Position numbers and translations under genes: made by a program. Under the pieces are notes generated by a model that was given only the letters and a program-made list of their open reading frames with translations, was not told the DNA's origin and searched no databases. Below, piece by piece: positions 54,650 through 64,000 of a stretch of 64,000 bases of DNA; positions within the stretch are counted from its first letter, which is position 1; the number at the start of each line of letters is the position of its first letter. The stretch is from an uncultured Bacteroidales bacterium (GTDB lineage: Bacteria; Bacteroidota; Bacteroidia; Bacteroidales; WCHB1-69), in contig CAJOKR010000020.1 in the NCBI GenBank assembly GCA_905235135.1, positions 62,001-126,000 of the forward strand, given 5' to 3'.

Positions 54650-56690
54650 ATGAAGAAAATATATCTTTTATTTGCCATTATGGTGCTTAGTGTGGTGAGT
54701 TTGTTTGCATAGGCACCGGAAAAGTTCAGCTTTCAGGCGGTGGTTCGCAACGAAAGCAACCAATTGGTCAACAACTCACAGGTGGGTGTGCGCGTGAGCA
54801 TCCTGCAGGGCAGTACCTCTGGAAATGCCCTCTGTGTGGAGACCCATACGGCCACAACCAATGCAAACGGTCTGATGACGGTGCAAATTGGGGGGCGGCA
54901 ACTCGCAAGTGGGCTCTTTCACCAATATCAACTGGGCGAATGGCCCGTGGTTCTTGAAAACGGAGACCGACCCGAACGGCGGTTCTAATTACACCGTAGT
55001 CAGTGTGCAGCAGCTGCTGAGTGTGCCCTACGCCCTTTATGCAAAAGAGGCGGGCAACGGCTTCAGCGGCAATATCATGGACTATCTGACCCCCAACACG
55101 ATACCCTACGTTGTGACGGCGTTGAATCAGGCGGGCGTGGCTACACAGAGCGATATCCCGTCTGTGCCGACAAATGTGAGTGCCTTCAACAATGATGCGG
55201 GCTACATTACGATTTCCGCCGTACCGACGGTGCCCACCCATCTGAGCGCGTATGTCAACGATATGGGCTATATCTCTGGCTATACGGAAACGGACCCGCA
55301 GTTCAATGCCTGGGATAAAAACTACAACGACTTGACAAACAAGCCGACCATCCCGACTGTGCCCACGAATGTGAGTGCCTTCACAAACGATGCGGGCTAC
55401 GTTACCGAGGCCGAAGTGCATGAGGCGGCCAATATCCCGACGAATGTGAGTGCGTTCGTCAACGATGCGGGCTATCTGACCTCTTACACCGAGCAGCAAG
55501 TGTTGAGCATCAGCAATGACACGCTGTTCCTCACGGGCGGCAGTTTCGTGAAGTTGCCTGCCGGCTTTGATGGAAACTATAACTCCTTGACCAACAAGCC
55601 GGAAATCCCGACAGTTCCTGCCAATGTGAGTGCGTTCACGAATGATGCGGGTTATATCACCAGTGCCGCGCTGCCGACGGTGCCCACCAATGTGGGTGCC
55701 TTTTCCAACGATGCACACTATGTGAGCAACACCGGCTGCGACAGCATCCAATTTTGCGACATTCTTGCGCGGTTGAACGCTATGCAGGCTGAGATTGATG
55801 CCCTCAAGGCGATGATGCCTGCTGATACTACCCAGCCTGGTTCGGACACCACGGTGATTCCTGATCCGGTTGACCCGTCAGACACAACAGTGGTGCCCGA
55901 TGCCATTGACCCGATGGACACGCTGTCGTCTTTAGCCTGCCCGGACATGCCCAAGGTGACCGATTTTGACGGCAATGAGTACAATACGGTGAAGATCGGC
56001 AACCAGTGCTGGCTGCGGGAGAACATCCGTTCTACGCACTACTCCAACGGCGTGGCAATTCCGCTGCTCGAAAGCTTGGAAGGTCTGACTGCCCTGCCGG
56101 AAGGACGGCTCTATCCCGACCTCAGTCAGGACAAGGTGAGCAAATATGGCTATCTCTATACTTATACAACGTCCTCCTTCAACCACAATTTAACCACGGT
56201 TGGCCCGATTACGGGTGTCTGTCCCGCCGGTTGGCGTATGCCTACCAGCTCAGATTGGGATTCGCTGTTCAACTACTTGTCGCAATGGGACACGCTGCGT
56301 TGCAACAATGAGGCTTCGCAGGTGGTGAAGGCAATCTTCTCCCGTGTGGATTGGGCGCCGAGCACTACGGAGTGCGCCATTGGTTGGAATGCCGCCAACA
56401 ATAATGCCACCGGATTCTCCATCAAGCCGGCCGGCTATGTGGAGAACGGCCCTTACGGTGTTTATGGCCAGAATGTGGGTCTCGCTTCCGGCACTGCCGC
56501 CTACTTCTATACAAGCTCTGCCACGGTTGCGACCAGTGGCGGCGGCCAACAGATTGTAAGACCCTGGTTGTGTAAAATCAATACCCAGACTGCCGCTAAT
56601 GGGGCTAACTTTATTATGGGCCAGCAGTCCCCGACCCCGGCCCAATTACATATTGGTGCTTCCATACGGTGCGTGAAAGACGAAGAATAA
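54650..56690 (+). pseudogene. FISUMP-domain secreted protein, copy 1; in-frame TAG at 54710-54712 and G6-tract frameshift at 54890-54895
   Basis: MKKIYLLFAIMVLSVVSLFA*APEKFSFQAVVRN...; frame resumes as GGGNSQVGSFTNINWANG...; C-terminal FISUMP domain 'VTDFDGNEYNTVKIGNQCWLRENIRSTHYSNG...GVCPAGWRMPTSSDWDSLFNYL'. Confidence 0.88.
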
Positions 56691-56705
56691 GGAAGATTGT
56701 CTGTT

Positions 56706-58034
56706 ATGAAAAAAATAAGTCTGTTATTGTTACTTTTATCCGGCATCCTGCTCGCCATCGGGCAGGTGTCGGTTCCTTACAAGTTCCCTTACCAGGCGGT
56801 GGTGCGCGGCGCAGATAACCAGCTGTTGCAGAACCAGACGGTGGGGGTGCGCGTGAGTGTGTTGGAGGGAAGTACGTCCGGCAATGCCGTGTTTGTGGAA
56901 ACCCATTCCGCACAGACAAATGCCAACGGGGTGCTCTCCCTGACCATCGGGACGGGAAATGCACAGGTGGGCAACCTCAGCTCTTCTGTACATTGGGGAA
57001 CGGCAGAGAATTTCCTCAAGGTGGAGATTGACCCCCAAGGGGCAAGCAACTACACCTTGTCCACCACCCAGCAGTTAGTGAGCGTGCCGTACGCCCTGTA
57101 TGCGCAAAGTGCCGGAAATGGTTTCAGTGGAGACTATAACGACTTGATACACAAGCCGAATGTTCCTGTTCTCCCTACCAATGTCTCCTATTTCTACAAT
57201 GATGCGCAATATCTGACCGCAGCCCGGCTGAACGAGCTTATGGACAGTCTGCTTTCACCGTACATCCAAACGATTGACAGTCTGAATGCCCTGATCAACG
57301 CGCAAGCGGCGGCAATCAATAGCTTGGTAAATACGATGGACACGCTGGCCAACGGCGGCTTCCGGTGCGGAATTTACAAGGTGACGGATTTTGACGGCAA
57401 TGAGTATCATACTCTCCAATTGGGCAACCAGTGTTGGATGAAGGAGAACCTGCGGACCACGCATTACAGTAACGGTATGCCAATCCCGATGGGTTCCACC
57501 ACCGATTATCTTAACGCTTACTGCTACTACCCGAACAACCAGAGTTTGAACATGCAGACCTACGGATTGCTCTACAACTGGGCGGCTGCCATGAATGGTG
57601 CGGCTACCAGCAATAGCAGTCCTTCGGGGGTGCAAGGCATCTGTCCGAATGGGTGGCATCTGCCGTCGGAGTCGGAATGGGGTGATCTGGTCAGCTACCT
57701 GCAAACGCTTACCGATGCGGTCTGCGGGAGCACCAACACCAATCTGGCCAAGGCGGTAGCCTCCACTACGGGATGGGTAAGCAGTACGGTGCCCTGTGCG
57801 GTGGGCAATGAGCCTTGGGACAACAATGTCTCGGGTTTTTCCGCATTGCCCTCAGGCTACTATAACGGAAATTACAGCGCGTTTGCCTCCACCGCTTCCT
57901 TCTGGAGCGCCACGGAGGTGGATAACGCCAACGCCTACCAGTTCGGGATTCTTCATGATGCTGCGCAACTCAACATGCCGACCACCGGCTATGGCAAGAA
58001 CAACGCCATGTCGGTGCGCTGTGTTCTGAACTAA
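56706..58034 (+). CDS. FISUMP-domain secreted protein, copy 2 (intact)
   Basis: Signal peptide MKKISLLLLLLSGILLAIGQ; 'KFPYQAVVRGADNQLL'; 'VTDFDGNEYHTLQLGNQCWMKENLRTTHYSNG...GICPNGWHLPSESEWGDLV'. Confidence 0.93.
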   Translation: MKKISLLLLLLSGILLAIGQVSVPYKFPYQAVVRGADNQLLQNQTVGVRVSVLEGSTSGNAVFVETHSAQTNANGVLSLTIGTGNAQVGNLSSSVHWGTAENFLKVEIDPQGASNYTLSTTQQLVSVPYALYAQSAGNGFSGDYNDLIHKPNVPVLPTNVSYFYNDAQYLTAARLNELMDSLLSPYIQTIDSLNALINAQAAAINSLVNTMDTLANGGFRCGIYKVTDFDGNEYHTLQLGNQCWMKENLRTTHYSNGMPIPMGSTTDYLNAYCYYPNNQSLNMQTYGLLYNWAAAMNGAATSNSSPSGVQGICPNGWHLPSESEWGDLVSYLQTLTDAVCGSTNTNLAKAVASTTGWVSSTVPCAVGNEPWDNNVSGFSALPSGYYNGNYSAFASTASFWSATEVDNANAYQFGILHDAAQLNMPTTGYGKNNAMSVRCVLN

Positions 58035-58046
58035 AACCGCGCTGTC

Positions 58047-61000
58047 ATGAAAAGAGTCTGTATCTTATTCTGGCTGATGGCCTTAGCCTCCGTGTTGATG
58101 GCGCAGGCACCGTAGGCCTTTACTTTCCAGACGGTGGTGCGAAACAACGGCGGCCAATTGTTTACCAATGCCACGATGAATGTCAAGGTGAGTATCCGTA
58201 AGGAGTCTAACAACCAGACCGCCTACGCGGAAACCCACACGGTGACCTCCAATTTCAATGGGTTGATTACGCTGGTGGTTGGCGACGGACAACTGTCAGC
58301 GGGCTCCCCAGCCTTCAACACCATTGATTGGGGACAGCGCTACAATCTGCTGTTGGAGATTGATCCCAATGGCGGTACAAACTATTCCATCAGCATTGAA
58401 GAACCGATTGTCAGTGTCCCGTACGCCCTCTATGCGAACGAGATGCAGGAGGGGGCATTCAGCGGCGACTATAACGACCTCTATAACACCCCGGTTTTTC
58501 CTGTCATCCCTGACTATGTGTCTGCGTTTTTCAATGATCCGCCATACGTCACCACGTTTCAGACAGAGCAGCAGATTGCCAATACCGTGCATGATTCCCT
58601 AAGTCCGCGGTTGGAAAATCTCCCAAGCCAGGTGTTGAATCAGGAAGAGACGGTGGATTCACTGATGGAAATGGTCGATTCTATCGTAAATGGTGGATTC
58701 CTCTGTGGTCTGCACAAAGGTGGTTGACTTTGACGGCAATGTGTATAATACAGTCCAGATTGACAAGCAGTGCTGGATGCGGGAGAACTTGCGGGTGCGC
58801 CATTTCAGCGACGGCACGGAAATCACTTGGGGCAGCGGTGTCAAGGACGGAATCCCGCATTGTTACAGGCCTTTCTCAAACAACTTCTTTTACCTGGGAT
58901 TCACCGAGGAGAACACCGGATTGCATTACAACTGGTTCGCGGTTATGAACGGCAATTCTGCTTCCAATGCAGTGCCTTCGGGCGTGCAGGGCGTCTGTCC
59001 GAAGGGATGGCATGTGCCCAGCATGGCGGAGTGGGAGAAGATGATCAACTATGTGAAAAGCTGTCCCGAATATTCCTGCAACGGCAACCCTTCGGCAGTG
59101 GGCAAAGCCCTTGCCGGACAGACGGGCTGGTATGGGGATACCAACGTGTGTGCACCAGGATATGGCTGTACAGCATCGGGGCAAGGCTCGACCACCAACA
59201 ACCAGACCCTGATGTCCATCATGCCTACGGGAGAGAGCTATCTATCTGTCAATCAAAACGTATATAACAATTATCATGGCAGTGAGGCCAAAGTGTGGAG
59301 TGCATCACGTTACGGCGATTACAGACGGAATGTGTTCCTCTCCAAAAGCAGTACCGGTATCACCACTGGACCTACATCCGGGGCTCTCTCGTCTCCGTAC
59401 AACGGTCTGCCCGTGCGTTGCGTGCGCGATGAGCTTTCCTACAATCAGGTGCGGATGCGGTTGCCGGTAGTGAAAACCACCCGGGCCTACAACCTTACGG
59501 ACACCACCTTCATGGCGGGATGCAACATCTTGACGGACGGCAATTCGTTTGTGACGGAAAAGGGCGTTTGTTGGAGCACCCAGCCGAATCCCACTGCCAA
59601 TGGTCCGCACGCTGCCGCCGGGGCAGGTGAGACGGGAAGTTTCAAGGTCACCGCAACAGGACTGAGCCTCCATACCATCTATTACTATCGGGCATACGCC
59701 ACCAACGCTGTCGGCACCGCATACGGGGAGGAATTTAGCGTTTCCACCACCTGGGACCAGATGGACAGCATGGTTTGCCCGGACGTGCCTGCCGTGGCTG
59801 ACATTGACGGGAATATCTATTCCACCGTGAAGGTTGGCGACCAGTGCTGGATGCGGGAAAACCTCCGTGTTGCGCATTTTCCCGACGGCACCCCGATACC
59901 GATGTCTGCGGACTGGAGCATCCGTAGCGACAGCCTGCCGAACTGCTATCCTCCGGCAAAAGATGCGACCAAGGTGCCCACTTACGGCTATCTGTATAAC
60001 TGGACGGCTGCGATGAATGGCGAGGCACCCAGCAATGCTGTGCCCTCTGGGGTGCGCGGCATCTGTCCTGCGGGCTGGCACATTCCTTCCAACGACGAGC
60101 AATATCGGCTGAAATCGTATGTGTCGGCATTGGACAAATACCGCTGCACCATTCCCCCGAGTCACGTCTGGTACGTTTCCCCGGCATTGGCCTCCAATTT
60201 CGGATGGGAGTCCTGCTCCACCGGTTGCACACCCGGTTACGACTTAACAGCCAACAACGCCACGGGATTGTCTATCTGCCCTGCTGGTTCCATCATCGGA
60301 AACGTCTCCTACAGCTTCATCGGCGGCTATTATGGATTCGGCACTTACGGCGGTTTCATGAGTTCCTCCTTGGTTTATGATGACCACAATCAAAAATACA
60401 CAACACCCGCCATCTGCCTTCACCATAATGAAAATTGGATTGGAGGGACAATCCTCTATTACAGGAAAGATGCTCTTTCCATCCGATGCATACTCGACTA
60501 TGATGCTGCCTCTTCTACCTCCACCTGCCAGCTGCCCTCGGTCATCACTGGCGAGGTGTCCGATATTACAGAATCTTCCGCCATCGTCAGCGGTACGGTG
60601 CACAACACCGGCGGCTGTGATGTGACGGAACGCGGGGTCTGTTGGAGCTTCTTCCAGCATCCTACCACAGATGACAACATTATGACTTCCGGCAACGGGG
60701 AGGGCGATTTCTCCTGCCAGCTGACCAACCTCATGGCCCAGACGGAGTATTATGCCCGAACTTACGCCATCAACGAGGAAGGCACAGCCTATGGTGAGGA
60801 GCGGCACTTTGTGACCACCGATTCTGTAGTTCCCGGACCGAGTGTGCCGTTGGTGACCACCTATCCTGTGACTGACATCACGCTCAAGTATCGGGTGGCA
60901 TTGTCAATTCCGACGGCGGTGCATTCGTGACCGAATACGGCCTTTGCTGGGGCTTTAACCCCAACCCGACCGTGAATAATTTCCACATCGCGTTAGGATC

Positions 61001-62903
61001 GGGGGTGGAAACCTTCACCTACACGATGGAGAACCTCTACATGAGCCTGCCCTACCATGTGCGGGCGTATGCCATCAACAGCCAGGGTATTGGTTATGGT
61101 GAGGATATAGCGTTCCAAACAGCCACGCCTAACCCGCAGCCTTTCAACCAGATTTGTCCGGGATCGTCCGTTGTGTTTGACTACGACAGCAATGTCTATA
61201 ATACGGTCCGTATCGGCAACCAGTGTTGGATGCGGGAGAGTTTGCGGACCACGCACTACAGCAATGGCACGGAGATTCCCCTGCTGACTTGGAGTTCGAA
61301 CACACCGGCACGCTATTCTCCCGGCGGCAGCAGTTCTAATGTCACTGCCTACGGGTATCTGTACAACTGGTCTGCCGTGATGGGCGGTGCATCCCCATCG
61401 TCGGCCAATCCTTCCGGCGTGCAGGGCATCTGTCCCGTCGGCTGGCATGTGCCCAGTGCATCGGAGTACCAGCAGCTGAACGACTATGTGGGCAGCCAGG
61501 CCTCCTGTCGTTGCAACGGTTATCCGCAGAATGTGAAGGTGGCCCTGTGTGATCTTCCCACGGTTTATTGGAACTATTTGGAATATTACGAAGCCATCCC
61601 GGAACTTTATGAGATTTGCACCGCATTCGGGGCCTACTATCACGGTTTCGAAGGCAAGAAAATCCAGATTAACCACACCGGTTTCAGTGCTCGGGCGGCC
61701 GGATTATTCTATAGCGGGAACTATGTCAACATGATGGCAAGTGTGGAGTTTTGGACGGCCACAACGGCCAACAATGGGAACCCGACGTTTGTGATGCTCC
61801 AATACACCAGTCCCGAGATGTTGGTTTCGAACAGCTATCCCGCAGATTACGGTTTTTCCGTGCGTTGTGTGCGCGATGTGGCAGTGTCATGTCCGCCTAC
61901 GGTTTACACCAACACGGTGAAGTACATCACATCCTCTACGGCGCAGTCGGGTGGTGAAGTCACCCATGATGGCGGGGCCACTGTAACCGACTTTGGCCTT
62001 GTTTGGGCAACCACCCCGGACCCCACCCTTGCCAACAGCAGCCTGTCAAGCGGTGTCCTGTCCGGAAGTTTCACGGAAGTGATGTCGGGTTTGCAACCCG
62101 CCACTGTCTATTATGTGAGGGCTTATGTCACTACCTCGCAAGACACTGTCTATGGCAACGAAGTCAGCTTCTATACCGAGGATAATCCGTTCTACGATGA
62201 CGGTTGGCCTTGCACAACCACGCCTACGGTCACGGACTATGACGGAAACAGCTATAATACCATCCAGTTGGGCAACCAGTGCTGGATGCGGGAGAATTTG
62301 CGGAGCACCCACTTCTCCGACGGTTCCGAAATCCCCTTGACTTCCAGCGAGTTTTCCGATGAGGTCCCATACCGCTATTATCCTGACAATGCGCCGGTTT
62401 ATGTCACCCAATACGGTTATTTGTACAATTGGCGGGCCGTTTGTGCCAATAATGATACAAACAGCAGCAGTGTGCCGTCCGGCTTGCAGGGTATTTGCCC
62501 GACAGGTTGGCACATCCCCTCGTATGCGGAATGGGACACGTTGAGGCTCTATATGTCCAGCCGGACGCAATACAGCTGTGACCAGGTTGTCGGCCAGGTG
62601 GGCAAAGCCATGGCCTCCACCATAGGATGGAATCTCTCGAATGGCGAGTGCTATGTCGGTGAATATCAGATGGCTAACAATACGAGCGGGTTCGATGCCT
62701 ATCCCGCCGGACTGATGATTCAGCCACCCGGACAGATGCCCATATTCCCAAGATACTTTGGTGTTTCGGCCGTCTTCTGGACCACGACGAACAATTCCTC
62801 CCAGTATAAGAAAACCTGGCAGGTGCGCAGTGCCTCGTCCACGTTCAGCGGAACCATCACGAAAAAGTCGTCGGGTGCTTCGCTGCGGTGTCTGAAGGAT
62901 TAG
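58047..62903 (+). pseudogene. Large multi-FISUMP-domain secreted protein, copy 3; in-frame TAG at 58113-58115 and frameshifts near 58720 and 60888
   Basis: MKRVCILFWLMALASVLMAQAP*AFTFQTVVRN...; four FISUMP modules ('QCWMREN' at about 58770, 59840, 61220, 62280) with intervening Fn3-like 'VSGGIVNSDGGAFVTEYGLCWG' segments. Confidence 0.87.
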
Positions 62904-62912
62904 AAAAGGAGA

Positions 62913-63012
62913 TGGCAAGGGGTTCGCAGGTACATGGCAAGTATATGGCAAGTCCTAGGCAAGTCAAAGTGCTTGCTTCGACTTGGGTAGTACTTGCCAA
63001 GTACTTGCCAAG
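62913..63012. repeat. 11-bp period array with inverted halves (TGGCAAGTNNA | ACTTGCCAAGT)
   Basis: acatggcaagt-atatggcaagt-cctaggcaagt ... agtacttgcca-agtacttgcca-agg. Confidence 0.85.
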
Positions 63013-63049
63013 GTGGGGGTGTGGGAACGAGGAATGTTTCAGTAAAGAA

Positions 63050-63580
63050 ATGGATATTATTGAACGTATGGCAAACCGGATTCTTGACGAATTGTCCGAC
63101 TCTAACAAAATCTCTTTGGGCGGTGTCCTTGAAGACTGTGATATTGAGGAAACTTCGCCATATTGCTTCATAAACACACTTGAGGGTTCTTCATTTCGTG
63201 ATTTTTTCTGCCAATTTTTCATTGATGATGAATTATTGTTCACCATCAGTCAAGATGTCGGGCTATTGTATGAAGACGGACAGGCTTGTTTCATTCCAGA
63301 AAATCCAGACCATGTCAAAAAACAGTATTTCTATAATTGGGGGAAGTTGTTATACCGAATGAGGAATGATCTCCTTCAGTGCCAATCGGACACAATTCCG
63401 GGGATGAATGGGAATTATTTGTTGGTGCGATTCAATGGGCATTGGTCCTACGTAAATGGATTGGATATGAAAACGCTGAAAAATTGGCTGAAAATGATGG
63501 ACAAAGTGGTGCCACGGTCCTATCGGAAATCATTCAAACGCAAAAAGGAACAATTAATCCTGTCGTGGGAAAAGAGATAA
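63050..63580 (+). CDS. Hypothetical protein (start placed at MDIIERMANRILDELS; the ORF-track start at 62888 lies in the repeat)
   Basis: 176-aa ORF, protein-like composition; no family recognised. Confidence 0.65.
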   Translation: MDIIERMANRILDELSDSNKISLGGVLEDCDIEETSPYCFINTLEGSSFRDFFCQFFIDDELLFTISQDVGLLYEDGQACFIPENPDHVKKQYFYNWGKLLYRMRNDLLQCQSDTIPGMNGNYLLVRFNGHWSYVNGLDMKTLKNWLKMMDKVVPRSYRKSFKRKKEQLILSWEKR

Positions 63581-63691
63581 CCGGACATGTTTTTTTTCTT
63601 ACATTTGCAGCCATAAAATGTGATTTTGGAATGCGTATATTTCTGTAATGCTTTGGCCCAGCCGGCCTCAAATTTTCGATTGAGCATTTGG

Positions 63692-64000
63692 CTAATCGGC
63701 CTCAATCCTCCTTTTGTGTTTAGATTTCGATTTGGAGTTAGTTTCAGTAATATAATCAAACAAATAGGGAACTGCAAACAATGAAACACCGTCTTTCTCA
63801 TATCTGCGAATATGAACGGCATATTCATCGGTATAAGTAATGGGCTCTCCTGCGGGTGATATTATGTCATAATAGTTTTTCGGAAATATTATTGGTTGGA
63901 GGGGGTTATAATAAGCCAATCGGAGAATGGAGTCATTTTCATCTTGCATTAGTAGGTATGCCATACGATACTTATGCAGCTGATAGAAATAGCCTTCCTT
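63692..64000 (-). CDS. Hypothetical protein, 5' end beyond the window
   Basis: Frame stays open past M63964 to the window edge (KEGYFYQLHKYRMAYLLMQDE...). Confidence 0.6.
   Translation of the reverse strand, partial: KEGYFYQLHKYRMAYLLMQDENDSILRLAYYNPLQPIIFPKNYYDIISPAGEPITYTDEYAVHIRRYEKDGVSLFAVPYLFDYITETNSKSKSKHKRRIEAD

Noticed and set aside
54768-55751. 327-aa minus-strand ORF antisense to FISUMP copy 1
   Set aside because: Repetitive mirror of the sense 'VSAFTNDAGYIT' repeats; not an independent gene.
54650-62903. TAG recoded to Gln across the genome
   Set aside because: TAG ends miaB, rlmN, ahcY and others at the expected lengths, so TAG is a normal stop here; only local suppression or mutation remains possible.

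Overview
This 64 kb window is chromosomal DNA from a Bacteroidota (Bacteroidales-like) bacterium. The taxonomic call rests on T9SS sorting domains, a PorW/SprE homologue, TAnnTTTG promoter boxes and Bacteroidota-type gene content. No tRNA, rRNA or CRISPR was recognised. Housekeeping genes include an ExbB/ExbD cluster, YicC, Der, MiaB, RlmN, RodA, PBP2, a polyprenyl synthetase, 5-FCL, a bactofilin, riboflavin synthase, AtpH/A/G, PyrE, IspD, YitT, a MacAB/TolC-type efflux locus, CdaA, Ptb and AhcY. Accessory content includes secreted T9SS cargo, a 3655-aa modular surface protein, and a three-gene FISUMP-domain cluster in which two copies carry in-frame TAG codons and frameshifts. The most unusual content is intergenic: (i) degenerate tandem arrays with a 7-bp period that start at or within about 2 nt of the stop codon of at least eight genes; (ii) a composite element of several hairpins, mostly with GAA loops, placed just upstream of the start codons of three unrelated genes, with compensatory changes between copies; (iii) a REP/RAYT system with nested palindromes flanking its own Y1 transposase and abutting a truncated MFS gene remnant; (iv) a GTAGAGACGC palindrome that supplies stop codons; (v) 11-bp period arrays with inverted halves behind the two surface-protein loci. 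Seven probable single-base frameshifts were found. Assembly indels are a serious alternative explanation for these, but not for the two TAG substitutions. No database search or computation was run; family names come from reading the translations.
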